64,000 nucleotides of DNA. Source: Aspidiotus rigidus. Taxonomy: Eukaryota > Arthropoda > Insecta > Hemiptera > Diaspididae. The stretch spans positions 124,001 to 188,000 of the forward strand of contig JAVHKY010000083.1 in the NCBI GenBank assembly GCA_035079385.1, read 5' to 3'. Numbering within the stretch: the stretch's first letter is position 1; the number at the start of each line of letters is the position of its first letter. The position numbers and the translations under genes are program-made. A model generated the notes under the pieces. That model saw nothing but the letters and a program-made list of their open reading frames with translations, was not told the origin of the DNA and made no database searches. Below, one piece after another: positions 28,501-42,700 of this stretch.

Positions 28501-31500
28501 ATTCAGAGGGAGTCTCTGAGATGTTCATTGTTTTTTATTGAGGTATAGTGCAGATAATATAGATTGCTAAGCATATCTCTTACAAGGCTGAAACCTCTCG
28601 TACTTTAACTTTCCTTTTTCAAGGATGAACTCGTTTTCTTTAGGCCTCACGTCCTTTGTCCACCAAGACTTTACAAAACAATTTCAATCCGTTTCGTACA
28701 CAGAGACTTGATACGGATTAAGACAAGCTGTCTTCCACGGGACCGAAAGCTTGCGGGTTTCTCCCAATAGCCTCTGATTTGTTTTAACCAGCTACTGAAT
28801 TGTAAAGATTATCAGCTAGAGGGGAAGTTGAATTTGAGGAAAGAAGAGGGTAAGGCGTAAATATTAGTTATTTCGTAAGGTTTTTATAGGAGAGGAAGAA
28901 ATCTTGAGCGAGGGACGAAGAATGAGAAGTTGAAGAAGTGGTAGACTGCAGAGTTTTCTACCAAACGAGGTGGCCAAGTAGGGGGTGTTATAATGTTGTT
29001 ATTGAGTAAGTGTAAATAGGTTATTCGAGTATGTCTTGTTCCATGACGAGAGAGAATTGTTTGGATTCTCTCGGTCTAGGGAGCGGGAGTTTGTTTTACG
29101 GTAAGTAGTTTATGTGGTCAATTTTTCCAAAAATAATTCTACGATGGAAGATGAGGAAACTGTAGTGATTTTTGAAGTCGAGGGCAAGTATAGAAGAGGA
29201 CGATCGGTTATTTTAACAGGGGACCTGTTTTATCGCGGGGGTTTTCTCAGAAAATGTCCGCCGTTCAGCCGGTCGGCAAAATCAAGGTCGTTTAGCGGTC
29301 GACCTCCTATCATATTTTATAGCTCGAAAGTCAAAAATTTAAACCGGAACTTGTTTTATTGAGGTGTTCTTCAGCAAAAACGTCCGCCGTCCGCCATAAT
29401 TTTCCGAGTCCCCCTCCTATCCTGTATAGCTCGGTTGTCGGTATATATAGCCTGAAAGATAGCCCCTTCGACTAACTAGATATGCAATATTCTTCATGCA
29501 CTAATTGATTTAGCTCCTTCAATCAGTCAGATATGCAACGCTTCAAACACCATAAGACTCAGAACGTCCTCCTAAGGCATTCTAAGTCCCATTTGTATAC
29601 TGGCCCCATATTTCTATGTCCCCCCCCCACCATATATCAACAAGGACATGTCTTATCAGGTGAGGGTTTGGAAAAAACGGGCGGCAAAACTTGAAGCTCG
29701 AAAATTTTCTAAGGCCCCTTCCTATCATGTACCTACATATATATAAAGCTTGAGGGCGGAGCCGGTGACGATACAATTTGATGACATCGCGTCATAGGTT
29801 AGCCTTGTGCAGTCACAAGGTGATGACGTCATAGATAAATTTTTTTCAAGCCCCCGTCCTATCATATATAGCTCAGTCAAAAATTTTTATTGGTCAGCAT
29901 TGTGACGTCACAATCTGATGACGTCATAGATCAGTTTTTTTAGCGGGGAACCCCCTACCCCTTTATTGGGGGGTACTTTCAGGAAATTTTTGTCCGCGAG
30001 CGCGAGCGGTCCAAGGTTGATAACGTCACGGAGAGCGGCGGGGGGACTTGGAATAACTTTCATTCTCAAGCTGTATATGTAGGAGGGGGACCTGAAAAAT
30101 TTCGACTTTCAAGCGATATATGATAAAAGGGGGACTAAGAATAATTTCAACCTCTAAGCTATAAATGATAGGACGAGGATTCGGAAAAATTTCGATCTCT
30201 AGCCTACATATGATAGAAGGGGGACTTGGAACAATTTTGACTCTCGAGCTATATACGATAGCATTTTCTATATGTTCTACTTTTTGAAAGACCCTCCGCA
30301 GTGGAGTACAAGTCTTGTGGGTTCCCAGCTCCCTGTTGCAAAACTTGCAACGGCATCTTAATTTCAACAGAGAACCTGTTTTATGGGGGGCTTTTTGAGA
30401 AATTTGGCGTGCGCCGTGCGGCGTCCGCCGCCCAACAAAACACTTAGAAAAATTTGGCGAGCTAAATATGATAGGAGAGGGACTTGGAAAAATTTCGACT
30501 ATCGCGCTATGTATGATAGGAGGGAGACTGAAAAAATATTCGACTCTCAAGCTATATGTGATGGGAGGGGGACTTGGAAAAATTTCGACTCTCAAACCAT
30601 ATATGATAGGAGGGGGGTTTAGAAAAATGTCGACTATCGCGCTATGTAAGATAGGAGGGAGACTTAGAAAAATTTCGACTCTCAAAATATATGTGGTGGA
30701 TGGGGGACTTGGAAAAATTTCTTTTCTCGAGCCATATATGATAGGAGAAGGACTTAGAAAAACGACGGCTTCCTTAACGAAGTTAAACGAGGAACGCAGG
30801 GAACCTGTTTTATGAGTCAAATGGGATTTGATATCGAAAATTCAAGGAAGCCTAGACCTAATTAAAGCTAGTATAAAGAAGGCTTAGACCTACTATAAGC
30901 CTAGTATAATATAGTTTGAGAGTCTAAATTTTTTTCGAATCTGCAGCTATATATGATAGCTCGAGAGTTGAAATTTTTCCAAGTCTATCTTCTATCGTAT
31001 ATGGCTCGAGAGTCGAAATTTTTCTAACTCCCCCTCCTATCATATACGCCTCGAGGTCGAAATTTTTCCAAGTCCCCCTCCTATCATATTATATAGCTCG
31101 AGAGTCGAAATTTTGTCAAGTCCCCCTCTTATAATATACAAGCCGTAAGCCCGCTGAATATGATAAAATTTCAACGTATTTTCAAGATTCTTGATATTTA
31201 TTTATCATTAGTATTCTTTTAGTTCAATTTCTAATCTAATTCTTTTAATTTCCAATTTTTCAATTTCATGTTTTTTATCGTTGATATTTTAACAGGGAAC
31301 CTGTTTTATGAGGGGCTATTTGAGAAATCTGGCGTGCGCCGTGCGCCGTGCGCCGTCCAGCGAAAAACTTAGAAAAATTTCTTCTACAGTACAATTTATA
31401 TTGCAATTCATTTGTAGGGCTTGAACTGTACTATAGGCTTCTCTTGACACTTTCTGTAACACAAGTGATGTGCGAACGCTGTTTTTCAAAACTGAAAATT

Positions 31501-34500
31501 ATAAAGACTTGGTTGCGTAATCGTATGGCACAAGACATTCTGGAAGCTTTTATGCTCATGTCCTGCGAAAAGGATATCTTAATGGAATTACACAATGAAG
31601 ACATAATTGACCTTGTTGCCGTAAAAAGTCAATATTTAACTAATTTATTAATTTACTAATGCTTTTACTTGATGGCTCGAGGATCGAAATTTTTCTAAGT
31701 CCCCCTTCTATCATCTATAGCTCGAGAGTCGAAATTTTTCTAAGTCCCCCTCCTATCACATATGGCTCGAGAGTCGAAATTTTTCCAAGTCCCCCTCCTA
31801 TCATATATAGCTCGAGAGTCGAAATTTTTTCTAAGTCCCCCTCCTATCATATATAGTTCGAGAGTCGAAATTTTTCTAAGTCCCCCTTCTATCATATATA
31901 GCTCGAGAGTCGAAATTTTTCAAGTCTCCCCTCCTATCATATATAGAAAATTTTTCCAAGTCTCTCTCCTATTATATAGCTCGAGAGTCGAAAATTTTCT
32001 AAGTCCCTCTCCTGTCATATAGCTCGAGAGTCGAAATTTTTCTAAGTCCCCCTTCTATCATATATAGCTCGAGAGTCAAAATTTTTCCAAGTCCCTCTCC
32101 TATCATATATGGCTCGAGGATCGAAATTTTTCTAAGTCCCCCTTCTATCATCTATAGCTCGAGAGTCGAAATTTTTCTAAGTCCCTCTCCTATCATATAT
32201 GGCTCGAGGATCGAAATTTTTCTAAGTCCCCCTTCTATCATCTATAGCTCGAGAGTCGAAATTTTTCTAAGTCCCCCTCCTATCACATATGGCTCGAGAG
32301 TCGAAATTTTTCCAAGTCCCCCTCCTATCATATATAGCTCGAGAGTCGAAATTTTTCTAAGTCCCTCTCCTATTATATATGGCTCGAGGGTCGCAATTTT
32401 TCTAAGTTTTTCGCTGGACGGCGGACGGCGCACGGCGGACGGCGGACGGCGGACGGCAGATTTCTCAAATAGCCCCCCATAAAGCAGGTTCCCTGTTAAA
32501 ATTTCGACTCTCGAGCTATATATGATAGAAGGGGGACATGGAAAAATTTCGACTCTCGAGCCATATATGATAGGAGAGGGACTTAGAAAAATTTTGACTC
32601 TCGAGCTATATATGATAGGAGAGGAACTTAGAGAAATTTCCACTCTCGAGCTATATATGATGGGGGACAAATTTTCCCACGTCTCCCTCCTATCATAGAT
32701 AGCTCGAGATTTGAGAAAAACTTGGACTTTCAAACTACATTATACTAGGCTTATTTTACGTCTAGGCCTTCTTTATACTAGCTTTATCTAGGTCTAGGCT
32801 TCCTTGAATTTTCAATACCAAATCCTATTTGACTCATAAAACAGGTTCCCTGCGTTCCTCGTTTAACTTCGTTAAGGAAGCCGTTGTTTTGTTTTACACT
32901 TTCAATCTCGTTCTTAATATCTTCTCTGATAGTTGGATGCCGGCTTTTTAGAAGATCCTTTGCGCATTCTTTTTTCTGGGTGTATGCTGAAAAATTTGTC
33001 ATTTTTTGTGGATTGTTGGAGGAGGTAGATAACTTCCTATATAATGATACACTTGTCCAAAAATTTTGAAAGTTGTAAATATGTTTGGAACTTCATTACA
33101 CCCTAAAGAAGTCATCAAAAGCGCATTGTTGTATTTATGCAAATTATTAAGAAAATGAGAGCTATTATCCCTTCCGTCTAATAGTTTTTGAAGAAGATCC
33201 GGCATTGAGGGCAAATCAGGTAACTTAATCTTACCACCCCCGCAACAGAAATTTTGATTTTCAGTTTCAAATAATTTTTCATCACAAAATATGCACGTAA
33301 TTGCCAGATTCCCAATTGAACCCTGATGAATGGACTATTATCGTTCTGACAATCATTTTTCACATTATTTTCTGATGCCAAAATTTCAGAATTGACACGA
33401 GCCCTCTTCCCTTCGTTCGTCAATCGCCCTAGATTTGCTTTCTTGCATTTTGGCATTCCAATTAGGTTGCAATAAAGTGAGACATCCGTGACTTCGATAT
33501 TGAATTTTCGATATTGAATTTTCGAAATTGACGGGAATTGTTTTTCTTTTCTTAGTCCTCACGTTAAATTTGAAGTAATGAAAGACAACCACCACTTCTT
33601 CAAATAATTGCTAAGCAAAATCTTTATCGTAACCCCACAATATTCGATTACTCACAGTATGGGTATTCAAAACTTCTCCGGTTAAAAAGAACCATTTTCC
33701 AAAAATGATTGCCTAGCACATATTAATTTTCGATGAACGTCAACAAAAATGATTGCTTAGCATTTTCAATCAATAAATTAATGAATGATACAGGTTTTTC
33801 ATCTCTTGAATCATTTATGACCCCCCCCCCCCCCGCCAAGCACAAAGATATATACTACACGCTATTCGACTGATTTCGTAACTTCAAATTTATTACGCAT
33901 AAACCTTCTCCCAGGCAAGCTAAAGCAATGGAAACATATTCCAAGTTTGTAGGTGAAATAGGAATAAAGTTAAATGGATTTGCGATTTTGCAACTTCTCT
34001 TTATGTAATAGATGGCGCGATAGTCGAAATTTTTCCAAGTCCCCCTCCTATCCTATATAGCGCGATAGTCGAAATTTTTCCAAGTCTTTCTCCTATCATA
34101 TATAGCTCGAGAGTCAAAGTTTTTCCAAGTTTTTTACTGGACGGCGTACGGCGGACGGCGTACGGCGCATGGCAAATTTCTCAAAAAGCCCCCCATAAAA
34201 CAGGTTCCCTGTGAAAATTTCGACTATCACGCTATGTATGATAGGAGGGAGACTTAGAAAAATTTCGACTATCAAGCTATATGTGATGGGAGGGGGACTT
34301 GGAAAAATTTCGACTATCGCGCTATATATAATAGGAGAATGGACTTAGAAGAATTTCGACTCTCGAGCTATATAATTATGATTGGAGGGGGACATGGAAA
34401 AATTTCGACTATCGAGCTATCATATATAGCTCCAGATACGAGAAAAATTTAGACTCTCAAACTATATGATACTAGGCTTATAGTAGGTCTAGGCCTTCTT

Positions 34501-37279
34501 CATACTAACTTTATCTAGGTCTAGGCTTCCTTGAAAAATCCCATTTGTCTCATAAAACAGGTTCCTGCGTTCCTCGTTTAACTTCGTTAAGGAAGCCGTC
34601 GTTTTTCTATGTCCATCTCCTATCATTATACGTATAGCTCTGAGAACCAAGTCTGTGACGTCACAATTTGGTAACGTCATAGGTCAGTCTTGTAACGTCA
34701 CCATACATTTTTCAGATCCCACGTGCCCCATAAAACAGGTTCTCTGCCACCTCTTGTTCAACTCCGTCAAGGAACTCCAAGTTTTTCTTAGGATAGTACC
34801 TTGCTCTGCTGCTTCAGAGATTCACAACATTGACTGATTGACAACAAGCCCATTGGTCATCAAATTACGGACTTTGAGAAAATACCCAGGAATTCGACCT
34901 ACGCACATGAGATTCCGAGGAGGAAAGGGGGTAGGGTAGGGAGTTCGCCTTGAAGACCATTCTCCCAAATTAAGGAAAACGCATAATAGCCAGCATAAGG
35001 CATGACAGGAGATCTGGATTTCATAAACGGCGTAGGAATTTATAAAAAACGTGGGTAGAGGAAACTTGTGACATATAGATAAGGGTGGAAGAGGAAATAT
35101 GACGAAAAATCTCCTGGCTCGAGGGAGAATCGAACACACGACCTCTCGCCTTCATGATGAATGGGCCGGCCCTCAGATCAGATCGTCATATTTCGCCTTC
35201 AGATGGAAATTCCACCTAAAGATGTTTTTAAACTTCTATTCACGTTCGTTCCAAATAATTGGAGCATACCTCGCGTCACCAGCTTGATGGCCGAGCCCGA
35301 GCTGATACTCCATTTATATACGTCTTACCGAAGCATTTCAGTCGTCTCCTCACCATCTTCCTTTGTTGAAGTTCGAGGGCAGCGTACTGGACCTGCAACC
35401 CTTCCCTTTTGAGTTCGACAATTTGAAGCTCGTCCTAATCCTGGTCTGTCTCTTGGGAAGAGGGTCTGATCAGGTGACTGGAGACATTGGTATAAATATC
35501 TATTCGAGTCTTTCCGCTAAACTGTTCTGAGTTATATGACTGGGAAGTTACCCCTCCACGAACAGGACTTACTTTGATTTTGGTTTCAAAATTATCATAG
35601 GGCTTTTTTCCACATAGAACTTAATCTCCAAAACCTCAAACGAGAAATACGAACGCAATAGTTTCGGGTCAAAGACTTTATTTATAGGAGACTACCCATA
35701 CCTCATAATATTCATATATAATCATAATTTCCTTCTTTACAGGAGAATGGACTTTAAAACAAATATTTCAGGCACCGACGAAGAGATCTCGTCTCAGAAA
35801 CAATCACCGAGTAAGCCTTCAGAAAGATGTACCTTATATATTATAGAATCTTCAAGTTTAAATCTTACACGAGTAATTTCTATGAATAGATACAACAAAT
35901 AGGAAGAGTGAGGATGAACAGTTGAAACGTGATTTGAGTGCAGATTCCGGTTATCGTACAATCAGAAGGACAAAGACTGCCAACTATCCTAACCAGAGCA
36001 CGACAAAAGTAAGTTTCTGATCAACCATTAAAAATTGATGGGCAATTACAGAAAATCGAGATGGGCTCGCATTTTTCAATTTTCATCAAACATACAGAGA
36101 ATGGTTGTATTTAAGTCGCAATAGAATGGTCAAGTTGGATAGTCTAGATGAGGGCTATTCAGCTAGTGTCCCGCGGGGTCATAGAGAGTGGCCTGTGAGA
36201 TACATGGAAGATGATTGAAACCACATGAGAAAAGAGAACACGCATTCGCGCGCCTGACCAACCGAGAAAAGTTGCTCGCGATAAAAACTAATTGAATAGT
36301 CTTCCTTAGATTCTGCTCTCAATTCAAAGACAAAATTGTCAGAGGAACTCCCGTAATTTCATTGGGAGACAGAGAATTTTTAGTTTTTTGTCTTTAGTTT
36401 TCTGGAAAGACTTATGAAACTTCCACCGGTACATAGCAACCAAGGAAATTTTCAATTTTCTCGAATTTAATTGTTACTTTACGATGATACAGGTAACCTT
36501 GGGTAATGGTGTAATACACCATGGTGGGGTAGAATCATCAGATAATACAAGCGATGATGAATACTCGTGTGATCTTCCACGGAGGACCAGTCCTCGATCT
36601 CGGTCCATCGAAAATCGGAGTCCGACAACTTTTCCCAGGTATTTCTAAGCTTAAAATAATTGTTTTAACATGAGCAACTTCCTGATGGTTATTTACAATC
36701 ATTATGTTTAGAACTAAAAAACGAGGAGGAGGTACCGCTGAGGAAACCCGTCGTAAGTCCGTAACATCGAAATCTCCGTCTTCGGATATGTTAACCGTAA
36801 CCAATAATGCTGTCCGTCTAGGAATTTCAAATATGAAAATTAACGTAAGTTTGGTAGTCTTATATTAAGTGTACCGATAATATAATTGCACTTATGCATT
36901 CGTATTCTCCAACAGGAAACAGGCGAACCTATGAAAGCTATCAGCGCAGAATCATTAAGATCTGGAAGTCCAGGAAGCGATTCCGTATTCTACAGCGAGC
37001 ACAGCAGTACAACGACTATAGATCACTCTTTAGGACAGCAATTGCATAGAAAAGGGTCGTTAGTCCATTCTCCCATGAATGCTTCAGTGATTAAGGTAAT
37101 TTACTATTTAGAATGTTCGATTTCTTTTGACATGTTCCATGTCTTTTCTCTCGCCAGACCCCGATTTTGAAACTCGCGAGTACACCCCCCCTCCCCCCCC
37201 CCCCGTCAAGAGAAATCTCTACCCCGTGGGTGATTCAGAAATTCGCGAGTACACCCCGCGTAATAATAATAATTAATAA

Positions 37280-37310
<31 letters not shown>

Positions 37311-38065
37311 GTAAATAAATAAATAAATAAATAAATAATTAAATAATTAAATAAATAAATAAATAATTAAATAAATAAATAAATGAATAAATGAATAAAT
37401 AATTAAATAATTAAATAAATAAATTATTAAATGATTAAATAATTAAATAAATAAATAATTAAATAATTAATATAATTAATAATTAGAAAATCTCTACCCC
37501 GTGGGTGATTTAGAAATTCGCGAGTACACCCGCGTAATAATAATAAATAATTAATTAATTGATTAATAAAAAATTAAATAATTAAATAATTATTTAATTA
37601 AATAATTAAATAAATAAATAAATAATTAAATAATTAAATAAATAAATAATTAAATAATTAATATAATTAATAATTAGAAAATCTCTACCCCGTGGGTGAT
37701 TCAGAAATTCGCGAGTACACCCCACGTAATAATAATAAATAATTAATTAATTAATTAATAATTAAATAATTAAATAATTAAATAAATAAATATTTAAATA
37801 ATTAATATAATTAAATAATTAAATAAATAAAAAATAATTGAATAATTAAATAATTAAATAATGAAATAATTAAATAATTAAATAATTAAATAATTAAATA
37901 ATCAAATAATTAAATAAATAAATAATTAAATAATTAATATAATTGATGATCCGATTTTGAAACTCGCGAGTACACCCCACCCTCCCCCCCGTCAAGAGAA
38001 ATCTCTACCCCGTGGGTGATTCAGAAATTCGCGAGTACACCCCGCGTAATAATAATAACTAATAA

Positions 38066-38140
<75 letters not shown>

Positions 38141-38839
38141 ATGAATAAATAAATAAATAAAAAATTGAATAAATAAATATTTAAATAATTAAATAATTAA
38201 TATAATTAATAATTAGAAAATCTCTACCCCGTGGGTGATTCAGAAATTCGCGAGTACACCCCGCGTAATAATAATAAATAATTAATTAATTAATAATTAA
38301 TTAATAATTAAATAATTAAATAATTAAATAAATAAATATTTAAATAATTAATATAATTAAATAATTAAATAAATAACAAATAATTGAATAATTAAATAAA
38401 TAAATAATTAAATAATTTAAATAATTAAATAATTAAATAATGAAATAAATAAATAATTAAATAATTAATATAATTGATGATTAGAAAATTTTCTAAGTCC
38501 CTCTTCCTATCATATATGGCTGGATAGTCGAAATTTTTCCAAGTCCCCTAGACTTGAATTGTCTCATACCATTCCAATACAACAGCGAGACAGGGGGCGA
38601 ACGAGCGGAGCGAGTTCGCGCTACCTCATATTTCTCAAAAGAGACTTGAATTTTCTCATACCATTCCAATACAACAGCGAGGTCGCTCGTTCGCCCCACC
38701 GAAAGTTGATACCTCAAAATATAGAACACCCACAATTACCTCAAAATATTTCTCATACAAGACTTATACGACGCCAAGATAGGTAAAGGGGTAAAGAATA
38801 ATATCTCACGAACACTTGACCTAGTACAAGAATTAATAA

Positions 38840-38870
<31 letters not shown>

Positions 38871-38875
38871 ATGAA

Positions 38876-38907
<32 letters not shown>

Positions 38908-39712
38908 ATTAATTAATTAAATAATTAAATATTTAAATAATTGAATAATTAAACAATTGAATAATTAAACAATTAAATAAATGAAGGCTGGATAATCGAA
39001 ATTTTTCCAAGTCCCCTAGACTTGAATTGTCACATACCATTCCAATACAACAGCGAGACAGGGGGCGAACGAGCGGAGCGAGTTCGCGCTACCTCATATT
39101 TCTCATAGAAGACTTATACGATGCCAAGATAGGTAAAGTTTTCTAAGTCCCTCTTCCTATCATATATGGCTGGATAGTCGAAATTTTTCCAAGTCCCCTA
39201 GACTTGAATTGTCTCATACCATTCCAATACAACAGCGAGTTCGCGCTACCTCATATTTCTCAAAAAAGACTTGAATTTTCTCATACCATTCCAATACAAC
39301 AGCGAGATCGCTCGTCGCCCCACCGAAAGTTGATACCTCAAAATATAGAACACCCACAATTACCTCAAAATATTTCTCATACAAGACTTATACGACGCCA
39401 AGATAGGTAAAGAGGTAAACGAATAATATCTCACGAACACTTGACCTAGTAGAAGCCTAGACTGAAATATTTCATGATGACTGATAAAATATAAAAGACA
39501 TGGAACATGATTTTCATTTATTTGGCTATGCCAGAAAATTTAATAATACTGTTTTTTTTTTTTACTATCCGTATTTTTCTATTATTTTTATTTTTGTTTT
39601 CGTTTTTATTGTACTTTTTTTTTTTTACATATTTTGTTTTTGATTTTGTTTTTTGTTTTTTTTTTTTTTTTTTGTTTGTTTATAGTGCCCTCCTGTCATT
39701 GGTCAATCGGCT

Positions 39713-39786
<74 letters not shown>

Positions 39787-42700
39787 TTTCATACACGTGA
39801 ACTAAATGATATTTTGGACTTTTATAGTTTTAAGGTGCCTACTAAAGTGAGGCCCGCGTCCATGTCTAACAATTAAGATCGATACCTACAATGGTTTATT
39901 TAGGTAATCTGCCACTCTGGCCTATTTCGTTTTTGCCGCCCCAGATGGTCTCATCTTTTTTCTTCGATATTTTTAGATTTAATTTTCAATTTTTGTTTTG
40001 TTGTCCTAAAAATTTGCCACCCATGGTGTGATCCAATGGTAAGTACGCCATTGGATCAATATGTGTATCAATAACAAAATTGAATTTGAATTTTTGAAGA
40101 ACTGGTCACCATAATGAAATAAAGACTTAAGCGTCATAATATTATCAAAAAATTTCTACGTGTCTGGTTTAAGCAAAATTATGACTCGAAATATCATTCC
40201 AGGAGAACGTTCCGGAAAATATTGTGCAACCTCCAGCTGGATTCGAAGACTTGCCGACGAAAGCTTGCTCGAAAGCACAATCTTGTCGTTTGTTTAAAAA
40301 GCAAGACAAACGGTATCGTTCAGATGACAGATGGTATTCCAAGAGTTATTCGTGTTCCGCTCGTGCTAAGTCGGAAGAAAGAGTGAAAATGTCAATCAAA
40401 GAATCGAGGTAGATATTGACTAGATATAAAAACGAACAGAGTAAATAAGAAAGGGGAAGAGAAAACGCCAAACTTGTACTCCTAGAATAACTCCAGCATC
40501 TTCTTGATACTTGCACTCTATACAAAGAGGTACGGAACCAATCATGAGTGGGTGTCTAAAAAGTTTCTGAGGGGAGGTTTTGTACTACAGGAGGTTTCGA
40601 TTTTTAACTCTGCAGGATTTTGTTCCCAACCCTCTCCCCTAGTAAATACGCCACTTGAAATCCATTAGCTGGCTCAAGTCTTCAATGACCTCAGAATCGC
40701 ACCGCCGGTAAATCACGGAAGTCTCGCGCGCTTCTTCCTTCATAGGCAAAGGCAATGAACGATTAAAGCCGTAATCATTTCATTTTACAGACAATTGGCA
40801 AGATCTACTGATATGAGTTTAGAAAGATTGGGAACGAACTATTCGAGCATAACGTCTGACGATGACGACTGGGTTGGTGTCTACGCAGATACCTTTTTGT
40901 TCTATTCGTGGATATACGTATCAGATTTCGATGAAAGCCTGCCGTGGGCTTTTGGAGACAGTGAGGGTATGCTGTCTATATGAAGCTACAGAAAGTGGGA
41001 AGCCCGGAAATTTTCTCATGCTCTCGCGTCTCTGTTTTGCAGATGACACGACGAGAAAGAAATTGCAAATTTCGCCAAAAAACAGAAGTTTTTCTAATGA
41101 GATCACGGACTCGGAAACAGAATTTTTCAACAAGTACGACATCGTCATAAACAATATCCTGCATGCGAAGATAAGTGTACAACTACAGAAGTATCTATCC
41201 TTGAAGTCTTTCAGTAAGTCACACTGATTATATAGTCTCCTATGGTCACGTGATTTCGACGTCCAAAGCCTAAAGAACAATATTTTAACATCACCGTCCA
41301 CTAATTTTTTTAACAGAAAACGTCAGACATGTCGTAGTATGCCGAGACTCGGCGGAATATGGCTTTCGAATACGCGGTTCCAGACCTGTCATCGTTTCAG
41401 TGGTGGAGAGCGCAAGCCCCGCAGCTTACGCCGGATTACAAGTCGGAGATGTCATTCTGTGTATCAATAATTATAACGTACTGCATGCTTCTCATTCGGA
41501 TGTCTTGAAAATATTTCAGGAATGTGAGTAAAATCTTGTGAAAAATACGTATAAAGCCTAATAGGTATTGAATAATCTTTTTAACAAACATAATTTTAGG
41601 TACCGACTCATTGAACCTAGAGGTGGTGCGAATGAAAGATATTCTGTCGATGCCGACGCCGCAAAAAGAAAATCAGTGCATAAAATCTGGATATATGTGG
41701 AGACAGACCATCAACAAGCAATACACTAGTTCCTGGATGCTAAGATTTTTTCGCCTTAAGGAAGATTATTGCCTGTATAGCTACAAAAATGAAATAGTGA
41801 GTAGAAAATGAACGAATGATTAATCGTACGTACGAAAGGTAGCTTGATTTCAAGAGGATTAGCCAGAACCTGAGCTTTATACTCTTGACCTCGATTAATC
41901 TGTATATAGAGGCAGTCGGAGGCTATTAAGACCGATGGGTTTGAACTGAAGAACCCTGACGTCATGTCCTTGACCTCAAATCACCTTGATCTATATTAGA
42001 GACATAATAAAATTGACTTCAAGGGAGGAGAATGACCCTGAAAATGACCTCGGATGAATTGTACACCAAAGGTAGCATGATTTCAAGAGGATCAGCCTCA
42101 CTAAGCTCGCTTACCCAACCCATCTATATGTACGGCCTAAGCCTGACCTTTAAAAATCGTCGAATAGCCTGCATGCATATGCTTCTTCTGTGGAAATTCC
42201 AAAATAACGACCCTGACTTAATACTCCTGACCTCGACTGATCTATAGATAGAAGCAGGAGGGAGCTATTAAGACCGATGGCTTTAATCCGGAGGATCGTG
42301 ACGTCATACTCCTGATTCCAAATGACCTTAACCTATATTAGAGACTTTCAAAAACTGCTACAGGAGCCTTGACCTGAAAGTTTTTCGGGTCCCCAATCGA
42401 TTCATCCGCGAAAATAGGATATTTATAATAGGCGGATAACAATTCCTGATAATTATAAAGATCTTATCCTCTATATCTACTTGTAATTCGATTCTCTACC
42501 TCTTATTTCGCTGGATTAAGTCACTCTCTTTTAGCATTTTATATGCTTACGAGACTAAGACTTCTTTTGAAAACCTATCACGTCCATTTGTCACGCTTGA
42601 TGATGTCATCAGTGACCTTGACGTACTTATGTAAGAATCGAACTTCGTCTTTCTCGGTAACAGGTCTCTATTGATCCGAAGACCTTCGTCTTTCCTGCTA

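Larger units (their letters stand above)
31293..32495. mobile_element. CAGGGAACCTG-bounded element carrying a hAT fragment and 45-bp array
   Basis: The left end CAGGGAACCTGTTTTATGAG with GGGGCTATTTGAGAAATCTG is mirrored on the right by CAGATTTCTCAAATAGCCCC and CATAAAGCAGGTTCCCTG. Both ends also share a GCGCCGT/ACGGCGC segment and are flanked by TTAA-containing text (TATTTTAA, TTAAAATT) that is itself inverted. The inside holds a hAT transposase C-terminal fragment (31348-31659) and about sixteen 45-bp units (31668-32395). Ends beginning CAG would fit hAT, but no 8-bp duplication is visible. The TTAA flanks could equally suggest a piggyBac-like target. Confidence 0.65.

Noticed and set aside
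30026..30820. 264-codon minus-strand frame with repeated [10 protein letters not shown]
   Set aside because: It is read across 45-bp minisatellite units whose length is a multiple of three. Opposite-strand frames are equally open and there is no gene-like composition.
32242..32733. 163-codon minus-strand frame
   Set aside because: Same cause: it spans the 45-bp array and terminal repeat, not a gene.
39634..39876. Poly-Asn reading frame
   Set aside because: It is a translation of the (TAA)n microsatellite.
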